Source: Pristionchus mayeri
Lineage: Eukaryota > Nematoda > Chromadorea > Rhabditida > Neodiplogasteridae
NCBI GenBank assembly: GCA_036245805.1
Contig: BTRK01000002.1
Coordinates: 18,159,067-18,223,066, forward strand
DNA length: 64,000 nt
Direction: 5' to 3'
This document shows, in pieces, positions 11,817-21,082 of this stretch. The notes under the pieces are model-generated. The model saw only the letters and a list, made by a program, of their open reading frames with translations, did no database searches and was not told the origin of the DNA. Numbering within the stretch: the stretch's first letter is position 1; every line of letters starts with the position of its first letter. The translations under genes and the position numbers were made by a program.

Positions 11817-14800
11817 TTGATGGAATCTCCTTCTCGACTGTTCAATAGATCATCCAGAGATTCATCAGTCGCATCTCGAAGATCAACGAGATCAACCCCT
11901 GTGAGAAGCACACGATCTACTGATGATGATGCGAGAAAAATCACTGAAGATACATCAGAAATTAATCCAGTGCAGATTCCGATTCGAGCTGATTCTCCTG
12001 AATTGTTCTCTGACAACAGTGATCGAGAATCAATTGCACCACGATCGCGATCAGTCTCAGTTACATCAAATAGAACTGAATGCACTGAAAATTCAGTTCA
12101 AATTATGAACGAATCCATTTGTGTGGATAGAGAGAAAATTATCGATATCATACAATCACGAACCAAGTTTCTAACTGCATCCCATTTTGAACAAGTTTTG
12201 AGTTGCTTAATCGACTCATCTGTTCTATTGGCAAAATGTACTTTGATTAATAAAAGTATTAAACTGAAGCGCGACAACGCGTCGAAATACTTTTACAATT
12301 TGTCTTTCCCAGTGAAAGCCGAACGAGTAATTTTCCCAGTTATGAAAATGAAAAGCAAGAAAGTTGAACTATGTATGGTATTATTTTACTCAAGAGTCAC
12401 AATGAAATGTTGGATATGTATTCCAAGAAAATCCACAAAACCAAAAGACTATGATTGGATTAAAAACATTGTTCAACAATCTATTAAATTAATTTACGAT
12501 AAAGATGTCTCATTTGAATTGTTTAAAGAAGAATTCGCGCCTGAGAACGATTTCTTTAAAGAGCAATTGCTTATGCTTCGTCATTGCAAAATTTATTTAT
12601 CTCAATCAACTCAAATCAATAATTTTTCATCATTTAATTACGATGATTTCTGTGAAGAAATTATCAAAAAATTAAAAGGAGAAATCTTATTGATGGACAT
12701 ACCAGAAGTTTCTAATAATCTAGAAAGTAATCATAATGTAATGGATACCGCTGATTCAAAACAATCTAACGATGAACAACTGAAATCTGTTCAAATTACA
12801 TCTGAAATGGTCAATTGTATATCTGGCCAGTCAGAACTATGTTCAGAAATAATGGATGCGGGAATTGAATTAATGATTCCCCGAGATAAGTATAAGCAAG
12901 CGACATTATTGTCTTCAAACCTATTCGGTAATTATTTAAAAACTAAATGTATTGGTGTAACAATTAAAAGACATGAACAAACAGATAAACGTTTCTACAT
13001 GCCATTGAGAATTTCTGATAGATGGGTACTTGCTGAGTATTACTCAACTTGTGCGACTGTTATCGATTCTCGAGGAGGATTAAACAATGCAGATAAGAAA
13101 GTTGTCAATGACTTCTTAAATGATTTATTCGATATTAAAATGCATGATAACGATATCAAGCATGATCCAGACAGCAGTTTCGTAGATAATTCTTGCAGCA
13201 GTGGAGTCATAACACTCATAAATGCGTACATCTCTATTTCACGAAAGGATAACGTTGATACAAATAATTTTAAGGAATGGTTGAAAGACGAATTAGTAAA
13301 AGCTCATAACATTGATCAGCAAAATGTTAATGAAGACATTACATCTGAACTACCGAGATTACGGAAAAGGCGCCACGAACCGTCTTCAAAACCTGAAATT
13401 AAGAAGAAATCAAATGATAAAAATTTAATCAACTATCTTATAAAGCATGGGCTAGCTTCAACTCGAGAAGTTGAAGAAAATCCTTTGTTTGAAATTGAAC
13501 TCGGAGATTTACAGTTCTTCAGAGACAATTCTGATGTGCCTGCAAAAATGCTCAATGTTCTCATTGCGGAACGAGTTTCTCGATCTGATAACTCTGTCTA
13601 CAAAGTGATAAATGCAGAATATGTCGCAGAATATTTCGAAGATGGAAATGTAGATAAAATTAAATCATTACGAGAGCAAGGGAAGCGTTATATTATCCCG
13701 TTCTTACATAAAAGGATGTGGTATTTGAGCTTGTTTAACAACGATCTAACAAGTCCAAAATTGACTATCCTCCTCGGTAAAAGTAAAAAGAACAATAGTT
13801 TCGAATCAAAACTGTTACAAATTTCTAACGTACTAAAGGATACAGATAAAACAGTTGAAATCTCTTGTGATACTAATAATATTGTGAAATCAAGAACATC
13901 AGCAAATTCATTTGTGGCATTATTGGCTAATTTACACTTTATTTTCAATTCATCTCATTCATTTGATATAAATGAGTACTTAAATGTTGAGAATAAAATG
14001 AAATTTAGCATTTTAAGTGATATTATTCAATCTCCAAAAATTGAAATCACTTTATCTGATGATGAGAAAAACAAATTTTGCAAAACATTTAAAAAACCGA
14101 TATTTAACGCAGATCGGTTGAAAGAATTGGATGACTTGTCCTTTGACATCAGTGAAGAAATATTTAATGCTTACGTGTGCAGTATTCAGTCTACCCACAC
14201 GATGGTGTTGCCACTTCAAGCGTTCTTGTCAGAAGTTCGCCTCGAAGGCTTTTCTCTTGACAGAAGAGATTGCTTAATAATCCCATTTAAAAGAGATTCA
14301 CACTATTGTGTAGCAATCATTCGCGACAGAATGTGCAATATATATGATAAAGAGGTTAATTCAAACATTAACTTGCTTTATTCAAATATTAAAACAATTG
14401 CTTCTATGTACGGAAGGAACCGTGCTGAATGTTCAATTGAAAAAATATATCCTCCAGATCTGCAACCAGTAAATTCACTGGCTTTCATTACTGGAATAAT
14501 TCATTCTTTCATTCAGCATGAAAGAAACATTTTATACAAATTTGATACGCTGTCTCTAAAAACTTTGATTAAGAGACAACTCACGTCGGAACAATTCGTC
14601 GAAATTTCTGATGCAGACTGGAAATATGTTGATGAAGTGTGCAGAGTCAGAATTAATGATGATCCTTCATCGACTTCTGCTCTTTCATACGCACAATCAG
14701 TACGTGTCAATAATAGAAATGCAAATCATGTAGCTGCAAACAGAAACAGAAGATCAATCACTCAACAAACAAATAGATTTCACATTGGAAATCCTCTTCC

Positions 14801-16661
14801 TGAGATCTTCATATTGCCCTCACAAATTAAATGCGTGCACTGCAAGGCTCACATTTACAAACATTATGAAGATCCAAAGATCTGCTGCAAAAATGGCGAC
14901 GTTTATCTCGGCGATCAGATTCACGTAAAAATTACTGTGAAGAAAATGCTCGAACTCAAAGAGAACATTCACAAGTGTTCGTCCAATGCCCCGTACAGAA
15001 TGCTTGGAGAAATGAACAGAAAACATTCATTTGCGTGTCGTACAACCAAATCTATGCCAAGAAACAAATTCCCGAAGGGTGGAACCATCCCTATTAAAAT
15101 TAATGGTGCATACAAAGTAGCACCAGTGAGCATTGATATTTCTCCTTATGCGGGAAATCACTTCACTTGCCTGAATATCTGCAATCAGCAAGTCGCAGTG
15201 GACAGAGATTATCGCAACGCGAAACTATCTGATAGTGATAGAGCTGATGTTCAATACTTCAGTGAAGAATACAGAAAATGTTTACAAGAGACGCATCCAT
15301 TCTTCGAATTTTATAAAACTGCCATTGAGCTGACCAAAGAAGAATTTGAGCGAGCAAAAAATGCTAAAGAAGTGCCTCGCGAAATAGTAATGACCATTAT
15401 GGATCCATTCGAGGTCAATAAAAGCATTGCCGCAGGCAAACTTGATAAGCATCTTAAAGAAACGATCGCACTCGTTCCCGAAGGAGATGATGCTAATGCA
15501 AAGAAAATAAATAATAAAAAGAGACTCGAATTTCTGAAATGCCTTGGAGTTCCGTCGACGCACGAACGAAATCTAAATGCACCCGAAACAGATCAACCCA
15601 TTGCGTATTTCCAAATGTACGAGAAGGGTAAACTGTATGATTATGAAGACTTGAACAAAGGAATTCGAGTGTTCCACAAAAAGCCAAATAAGCAAACATA
15701 CATCCCTCACATGGCAGCATATCGAGATGCAGCAATGTTTCCATTCATCTTCTGTAGAGGAGAAACATTGTATCATCGAAATCTGACAAGAAAACCTGCT
15801 AAAAATTCCAAGAAGTCTACTAATCAAAGAACAACTCCCTCTCGCAAAGAGACAATGAGATATTTCCTGAACAGAAGAGATGATCGAAAAGGCATGGAAC
15901 ATCCAGTCATTGGATTAGGTCCCATTACTGCCGAGTATTTACTTCATGCAAACGATCAATGTGAAAACGATTATTTCAGCTTTATCAAGATGAAAGCTGA
16001 AGCTAATAGAAATAAGAGATTTACTACTGAAAATACATTCAGTAAATTTATTAGAGATAAATTAAACAAGCAAGGATACGAACCGGGAATCCGTATTCAG
16101 CTTCCCGACAGTATGCCAGGAAGTACGAAGAATTTGGATAAAAGATTCTACGACAGTATGGCAATTATGCGTAAATATGGAAAGCCGGATCTATTCCTCA
16201 CAGCAACCGCTAATCCACACTGGCCAGAAATCGAAGCACTGAAAATTTCAAAGCACGAAGATTGGCAGTACATGGCATATGATGTGGCAAGGATTTTCCG
16301 AGCGAAATTAAAGGAACTCACTGATGATATTATCAAGAGAGAAGTACTTGGAAAGGTCGTATACGCCGTTTCGAGTATTGAATTCCAGAAACGGGGTGCA
16401 CCCCATATGCATATGATAATCAAACTGGAAGAACCACTTGATACTAAAGAAAAGATTGATCGCGTGGTTTGCGCTGAAATTCCCGAAATTGCACCCGTCG
16501 GAGATCCCAATCACGAGCGAACAAAAGCTTTATTTGAACTTGTGAAAAAGCATCATGTGCACGGACCATGTGATGGAAAGAATGAAATGAGCTGCAGAAA
16601 GGAAATGACTAATCCCTATGCACCTCATTGTCGCAAAAATTTCCCGGCCTTTCTCCGATGA
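11817..16661 (+). CDS. Helitron ORF, part 2: degenerate C48 modules, zinc finger and Rep N-domain
   Basis: The 1614-codon frame is the same as that ending at 11777; only the TAA at 11775-11777 and 39 bases separate them, so this is either a separate ORF starting at ATG 11817 or a continuation behind a nonsense codon. Residues about 100-910 hold four further C48-like modules that have lost catalytic residues: for example ISDRWVLAEY...VIDSRGG...NSCSSG (Arg for His), and SHYCVAII...IYDKE...NSLAFITG (His and Asp kept, Cys gone). From about residue 1000 the Helitron signature starts: CVHCKAHIY...CCKNGDVYL, then YRDAAMFPFIFCRGE, then RIQLPDS...RKYGKPDLFLTATANPHWPEI and the HUH motif GAPHMHMIIKL at residue about 1530. 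The frame breaks at 16661, and the protein continues one base later in the next ORF. Confidence 0.88.
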   Translation: MMESPSRLFNRSSRDSSVASRRSTRSTPVRSTRSTDDDARKITEDTSEINPVQIPIRADSPELFSDNSDRESIAPRSRSVSVTSNRTECTENSVQIMNESICVDREKIIDIIQSRTKFLTASHFEQVLSCLIDSSVLLAKCTLINKSIKLKRDNASKYFYNLSFPVKAERVIFPVMKMKSKKVELCMVLFYSRVTMKCWICIPRKSTKPKDYDWIKNIVQQSIKLIYDKDVSFELFKEEFAPENDFFKEQLLMLRHCKIYLSQSTQINNFSSFNYDDFCEEIIKKLKGEILLMDIPEVSNNLESNHNVMDTADSKQSNDEQLKSVQITSEMVNCISGQSELCSEIMDAGIELMIPRDKYKQATLLSSNLFGNYLKTKCIGVTIKRHEQTDKRFYMPLRISDRWVLAEYYSTCATVIDSRGGLNNADKKVVNDFLNDLFDIKMHDNDIKHDPDSSFVDNSCSSGVITLINAYISISRKDNVDTNNFKEWLKDELVKAHNIDQQNVNEDITSELPRLRKRRHEPSSKPEIKKKSNDKNLINYLIKHGLASTREVEENPLFEIELGDLQFFRDNSDVPAKMLNVLIAERVSRSDNSVYKVINAEYVAEYFEDGNVDKIKSLREQGKRYIIPFLHKRMWYLSLFNNDLTSPKLTILLGKSKKNNSFESKLLQISNVLKDTDKTVEISCDTNNIVKSRTSANSFVALLANLHFIFNSSHSFDINEYLNVENKMKFSILSDIIQSPKIEITLSDDEKNKFCKTFKKPIFNADRLKELDDLSFDISEEIFNAYVCSIQSTHTMVLPLQAFLSEVRLEGFSLDRRDCLIIPFKRDSHYCVAIIRDRMCNIYDKEVNSNINLLYSNIKTIASMYGRNRAECSIEKIYPPDLQPVNSLAFITGIIHSFIQHERNILYKFDTLSLKTLIKRQLTSEQFVEISDADWKYVDEVCRVRINDDPSSTSALSYAQSVRVNNRNANHVAANRNRRSITQQTNRFHIGNPLPEIFILPSQIKCVHCKAHIYKHYEDPKICCKNGDVYLGDQIHVKITVKKMLELKENIHKCSSNAPYRMLGEMNRKHSFACRTTKSMPRNKFPKGGTIPIKINGAYKVAPVSIDISPYAGNHFTCLNICNQQVAVDRDYRNAKLSDSDRADVQYFSEEYRKCLQETHPFFEFYKTAIELTKEEFERAKNAKEVPREIVMTIMDPFEVNKSIAAGKLDKHLKETIALVPEGDDANAKKINNKKRLEFLKCLGVPSTHERNLNAPETDQPIAYFQMYEKGKLYDYEDLNKGIRVFHKKPNKQTYIPHMAAYRDAAMFPFIFCRGETLYHRNLTRKPAKNSKKSTNQRTTPSRKETMRYFLNRRDDRKGMEHPVIGLGPITAEYLLHANDQCENDYFSFIKMKAEANRNKRFTTENTFSKFIRDKLNKQGYEPGIRIQLPDSMPGSTKNLDKRFYDSMAIMRKYGKPDLFLTATANPHWPEIEALKISKHEDWQYMAYDVARIFRAKLKELTDDIIKREVLGKVVYAVSSIEFQKRGAPHMHMIIKLEEPLDTKEKIDRVVCAEIPEIAPVGDPNHERTKALFELVKKHHVHGPCDGKNEMSCRKEMTNPYAPHCRKNFPAFLR

Positions 16662-19600
16662 AACTGTGATTCTCGAACATGACTATCCTAAATATCGGAG
16701 ACGCGACAATGGATCCGTTATTCATTTCGGTTCCAAAAATCACGCGATTCCTCGAATCGCATCGAATCAACACATTGTACCGTACAATCCATCGTTGTTG
16801 TACAAATTCCAGAGCCACATTAATATTGAAGCGATCACTGGAGTTATGAATTTCAGATATATTTTTAAATATATCTACAAAGGTCTCGATGAAATCATCT
16901 TTAGAATCGGCGATGTCAAAGAACTCGTCGGTAAAGGAGTAACAATTCGAGAACCAGCAGATAACGAAAATGGAACTAAACGTCCTGTTGTTGATTTGAA
17001 CGAAATTGAAGCATTCAAACATGCTCGATACGTAGATCAACATGAGAGTGCGTGGAGCATTCTCGGGTTCCCTAAATCATTTTGTTCACACACTGTAATT
17101 CCTCTTTATGTTCATCTCGAAGGAGAAAACAGTGTGTGCTACGAAGAAGGAGAAACTGAGCAGGAAATTGCAGAAAAGATTAAAAAATCAAGAACCAAAT
17201 TTCTTGATTATATGAGATACATGAAAAAACCGGATGCACGTAGAGACCTCACATTCGAGGAGGTAAACATGCAATTGCGTTATGATAAGAAGAAAGGCTA
17301 CGTTGAGTATGCTCCAAACAGACAACATCAAATTAATAAGAATGTTGGATACCTCGTTCCTGTATTTCCATCAAATATGGAAAAATACGGACTTTATGTA
17401 CTCGCACGCAAAAGAGCAGGATATAGAAGTTATGATGAACTACTCACTGACCCAAACACTCAAACTGTTTACACCAGTTTCGAAACAGCTGCAAGAGCCA
17501 TGGGATATCTGAATGATGATGAGGAATGGGATTATTGCATGCAATTGGGCACGAGAACTAAGATGGCTTACGCTTCTCGAGTACTCTTTGCTACAATTCT
17601 CGCAAATTGTAACGTCCCCAATCCCCGTCAATTCTGGGAGAAATACAAGGCTATGCTGATTGATCCCGATAGGGACAACAAGTATACCCCCGATGAAAGA
17701 GAGCAAAAAGCTCTCGCCCACATCAAATCAATGCTAAAGTCAAAAGGTCGCAAGTATAAAACGTACGGCCTACCTGAAGTAATTTTGGATCCGAGAATTC
17801 TTCAGAGGATACATGACAAGAGAAAGAAAATTTCTCAAGAGTATTGCCTCGAAAATAGAGGAAAACTGAATGCTGAACAGCGAGTAATTGCCGAAAAGAT
17901 AATTAAATGTATTGAAAACCCTTCCGATCCGAATCGACTGTTCATGGTAACAGGAAGCGGAGGATGCGGGAAAACTTTCCTGTACAAATACATCATTCAT
18001 TGGTGCATCGCAAATGATCACCCGATTCAACCAGTCGCTTCGACGGGAATCGCAGCAACACTACTGCCAGAGGGATTGACAGCACATACTGCTTTCAAAA
18101 TTCCATTGAACCCATCCGTTTTCACCAAGCCCAATCTCAACATTACAAAAGGGAGAGGGAAGAAATTGGCCGAAACAGAAATTATCATTTGGGATGAAAT
18201 CTCAATGACTGATATTTATACCTTCGATCACGTAAATAGAACACTCCAGGCTGTAAGCCCTGAGTGTGATCAAGATGCGCCCTTCGGAAATAAGGTGATA
18301 CTCATTGGAGGAGACTTCAAGCAGATTCTCCCCATTCTGAAGAATCCATCAAATTCGAATGTTGATTCAGTCACGATCAATAATTCACCTCTATTTGAAA
18401 AGTTCCAACACTTGAAGCTTGACAAAAATATGAGACTCAAACCAGGTCAAAAAGAATACGGAAAATGGCTTGCTGGAGTCGGTACGAGTCAGAATAATTT
18501 CCACGGAGATAAACTCGATGTTCCTGAAAGCATGCTCTGTGCTGATATGAAAGAACTTATCGATTTTACATTCCCTGAAAATATTAGAAAGAATCCGAAA
18601 CTCATGAGCACATCTGCAATACTCGCTGTCAGAAATGACGTGTGCAATGCAATTAACGAAGAGATTCTCAAAACGATTGATGAACCCCTTATCACTCTAA
18701 CCGCTATCAGTACTCCTCCAGAAGAGATTGATAACGCCGGAATGCCAGCCTACAGTATCGAATATCTAGAATCAAATGATATCCATGAATTGCCACCTCA
18801 CGATTTGCACGTGAAGGCAGGAAGCATTCTGATGCTTATGAGAAACATTGATATTAAGAATAAATTGTGCAATGGCACGAAAGTAATATTCAGAAGGCTC
18901 CATCAGGATCCTGCGTATCCGTACAAATTGATGGAATGCGAGAATTTATCAGTCGAAAATGATTACAAAAAAATTGTATTTATTCCTAGAATTGTCATAA
19001 AATACGAAGACAAACAAGGAATTGCACTCAGTCGTAGGCAGTTCCCAGTCAAACTGTGCTCTGCGATGACAATCAATAAAAGTCAAGGACAGACACTCGA
19101 TAGAGTGGGATTGTGCATGACAACTCCCTCGTTCTCGCACGGGCAAATGTACGTTGCGTTTTCAAGAGTCCGAGATCGCGATTCAATCAAAGTATACGCA
19201 CAACCTGAACATTGTCAGAAAACGCTACCTGATGGCACTGTTGTTACTCTCGTGACAAACGTTGTCAACGCTGATTTGCTGCAAATTGTCGGAGAAGATC
19301 TTACGAGTCACTTAGATACTCCTTACAATTCACAAGCTACAAGTGTAAAGATGTACGGAATAGATGATAATATCGGTGGAGAAAGTACCGAAGAAGAAGA
19401 GTTCCCTGAACAAAAGGGATATCCTATATCTTCTGACGAAGATGATATGATGGAAGAGGGCGAAGACAAACCCGTGAGGTCACAGTCTCAACCTCAAGAA
19501 ACATTCCATTCTCAAGCAATTTTCCTTTCTCAACAACAATCCCAAGAAGTAATCAATGAAGATTACGATGAGGATGAGGAAGAAATTGGAGATGAGGAAT

Positions 19601-19962
19601 TGGAAACAATGATCAATAATCTCTGGAGTAAACCAGTGCAAGAGAATACTGATGCTATTGAGACAACTGATGATGATTACGAACCTGCTCAGAAAAAATC
19701 ACGAATTGAGCGGACTGAGGAACACTCTTCTCAGTTGTCTCATGAGAGTGATAATTTTGAAAATTACGAAAACGAAGAAGATCAGAACCGCGAGGACTCT
19801 GATTTTGAAGAAGATGAATTTGACGCTGAACCTGAAGAGGACTTCGTGAATCCTCAGGATTGCGCGGCAGAATTATCCAGTGATGATGAGGACCTCGAGA
19901 GGCATCACATCTTTGGGGAAGATTCAGAATCCGATAATGAGTCCGATGATGCTAACAATTAG
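16618..19962 (+). CDS. Helitron ORF, part 3: Rep C-domain with two-Tyr motif and PIF1-like helicase
   Basis: The frame overlaps the previous ORF. Skipping one base at about 16645-16650 (in the run ttcccggccttt) joins CRKNFP to PFSDETVILEHDYPKYRRRDNG, the standard Helitron order. Tyr81 and Tyr85 (YIFKY) are the expected nucleophiles. The helicase follows: Walker A GSGGCGKT (residues about 446-453), Walker B IIWDEIS (about 523), GGDFKQILP, LDKNMRL, and C-terminal TINKSQGQTLDRVGL and YVAFSRVRD. All PIF1/RecD-type motifs look intact. The last about 230 residues form an Asp/Glu-rich, low-complexity tail ending at the TAG at 19960-19962. An AATAAA lies just after the stop (19969-19974). Confidence 0.93.
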   Translation: MHLIVAKISRPFSDETVILEHDYPKYRRRDNGSVIHFGSKNHAIPRIASNQHIVPYNPSLLYKFQSHINIEAITGVMNFRYIFKYIYKGLDEIIFRIGDVKELVGKGVTIREPADNENGTKRPVVDLNEIEAFKHARYVDQHESAWSILGFPKSFCSHTVIPLYVHLEGENSVCYEEGETEQEIAEKIKKSRTKFLDYMRYMKKPDARRDLTFEEVNMQLRYDKKKGYVEYAPNRQHQINKNVGYLVPVFPSNMEKYGLYVLARKRAGYRSYDELLTDPNTQTVYTSFETAARAMGYLNDDEEWDYCMQLGTRTKMAYASRVLFATILANCNVPNPRQFWEKYKAMLIDPDRDNKYTPDEREQKALAHIKSMLKSKGRKYKTYGLPEVILDPRILQRIHDKRKKISQEYCLENRGKLNAEQRVIAEKIIKCIENPSDPNRLFMVTGSGGCGKTFLYKYIIHWCIANDHPIQPVASTGIAATLLPEGLTAHTAFKIPLNPSVFTKPNLNITKGRGKKLAETEIIIWDEISMTDIYTFDHVNRTLQAVSPECDQDAPFGNKVILIGGDFKQILPILKNPSNSNVDSVTINNSPLFEKFQHLKLDKNMRLKPGQKEYGKWLAGVGTSQNNFHGDKLDVPESMLCADMKELIDFTFPENIRKNPKLMSTSAILAVRNDVCNAINEEILKTIDEPLITLTAISTPPEEIDNAGMPAYSIEYLESNDIHELPPHDLHVKAGSILMLMRNIDIKNKLCNGTKVIFRRLHQDPAYPYKLMECENLSVENDYKKIVFIPRIVIKYEDKQGIALSRRQFPVKLCSAMTINKSQGQTLDRVGLCMTTPSFSHGQMYVAFSRVRDRDSIKVYAQPEHCQKTLPDGTVVTLVTNVVNADLLQIVGEDLTSHLDTPYNSQATSVKMYGIDDNIGGESTEEEEFPEQKGYPISSDEDDMMEEGEDKPVRSQSQPQETFHSQAIFLSQQQSQEVINEDYDEDEEEIGDEELETMINNLWSKPVQENTDAIETTDDDYEPAQKKSRIERTEEHSSQLSHESDNFENYENEEDQNREDSDFEEDEFDAEPEEDFVNPQDCAAELSSDDEDLERHHIFGEDSESDNESDDANN

Positions 19963-20520
19963 TTAAGAATAAATAATTTATTCTTACAATACTATTTCAA
20001 TTGAAGTGTACATCAAATGGTACATTAAAATGTGAAAGACATATAAATAATCAATGAAAATAATTAATTATGAACCATAAATATCTAGAGGTGGTGATGG
20101 GCGTGGATGGTGGGAGGGGCCTATAATCAAACCTAATAAATTATTGAATCACAACATCAATTGTGTGAATAAACAAAGGATATTGAAGAATATCTTAATC
20201 AAGTAAACTATGCCTGTCGCCATGTCAGGACAATGCATCTAATATTCCGAACTACATCTTCGGCCTGTGCAGACAGCAGATGTCACTCATGTGTTCCCGA
20301 TGATATTTCTAGAAATAAAGTGCATTGTTATTTAAATCTTGCATTTTTTTTCAACATTTGCACCCACTGATTTGTAGACAATAAACATTAGTAATAAATT
20401 ATTATCTACATTTTATTACAAATTTTCACATTTTCGATATTTTCTTAGCTTCGACGTGTGTCCTCGGAATTGTTGAGTTTCCGCTTAGGAACATAGGATC
20501 CCTTGAAGTTATTTTTTGTA
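19963..20520. other. Helitron 3' non-coding region
   Basis: AT-rich with AATAAA-type signals (about 19969) and a local inverted repeat (aataaataattta/taaattattt region). A G-rich patch lies at about 20090-20120. No gene seen. Confidence 0.45.
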
Positions 20521-20527
20521 TGTTTGC

Positions 20528-20564
20528 ATTACTTGCGACGACGCGCAGCGTCGGAGCAAGTAAT
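20528..20564. repeat. Imperfect palindrome, possible Helitron terminal hairpin
   Basis: attacttgc at the left pairs with gcaagtaat at the right, and the inner cgacg pairs with cgtcg around a cgcag loop. It is a 37-base, GC-rich hairpin in AT-rich DNA 566 bases after the helicase stop. Such hairpins occur near Helitron 3' ends, but no CTRR follows within the usual 5-12 bases. Confidence 0.45.
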
Positions 20565-20679
20565 ATCTTCGTGAATTCTTCGCTGTATTTTCATGTATTC
20601 TTTTCGAACATGATCCATTTCTCGGCTAGAATTTTTATCACAAAAAATCGTCTTGTAAAACCCAAATCACAGCGTGCCC

Positions 20680-20701
20680 CTAGCGAGCGGAGCTCGGCTA
20701 G
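20680..20701. repeat. CTAG-bounded palindrome, candidate Helitron 3' end
   Basis: CTAG, then CGAGC, loop gga, GCTCG, g, CTAG, followed by T at 20702. Helitrons end in CTRR preceded by a GC-rich hairpin and insert before T, which this matches loosely; the gap from hairpin to CTAG is only one base, shorter than usual. Treated as a candidate only. Confidence 0.3.
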
Positions 20702-21082
20702 TTCCGATATCGAAATTCAGTCTCTTAATACGATTAACTTGTCCATTTGCTCAATTGGTTCCCTCTCCTCCTTCCCTCTCTCCTCTTCCCATTCATTTAT
20801 ACCCCTTTCCCTCTTCCTCGACGGTCGTCAGGAACCGTCGTTCCATTCGAGACCAATTTGAACAGCTGAGCAGTACCATCTACCATAGTCCCTATTACGT
20901 GGTCTAGTACCGGTCTACAGTATCTCCAGTCCCCTACAGTGCCCACCATAGTCTCGCACGGAACGCAGCCGTTCCAGTGAGTCACGTATTACAATATTGA
21001 GGCTACAGTACCGATACCATTCATTTCCCTACCGTATTTCCTCACCAGCTACAATGTCCTACCGTAGTGTCTCCTCTACAGT
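20702..21082. other. 5' flank of MSP copy B with TACNGTA words
   Basis: Pyrimidine-rich, then a 200-base stretch packed with ctacagta, taccgta and near matches (about 20860-21082). The last, ctctacagt, ends two bases before the start codon region. No coding seen. Some of these words may be part of the promoter or a trans-splice region. Confidence 0.4.

Larger units (their letters stand above)
6518..19962 (+). mobile_element. Giant Helitron with C48-protease array plus Rep-helicase (minimum bounds)
   Basis: About 13.4 kb of nearly continuous coding on one strand. In order: a tandem series of Ulp1/C48-like modules (about 7.0-14.5 kb), a Helitron zinc-finger (HCKAHIY...CCKNG, about 14.83-14.9 kb), the Helitron Rep N-domain with HUH motif HMH (16404-16412), the two-tyrosine motif YIFKY (16858-16872), and a PIF1-type helicase (Walker A GSGGCGKT near 17953, Walker B IIWDEIS near 18184). 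Helitrons transpose by rolling-circle replication through Rep and helicase. The element is interrupted by two likely short introns or frameshifts, one in-frame stop and one +1 shift, so it is recently active or slightly decayed. Codon use is AT-rich, unlike the flanking GC-richer genes. Exact ends are not established; a candidate 3' end is near 20701. Confidence 0.9.
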
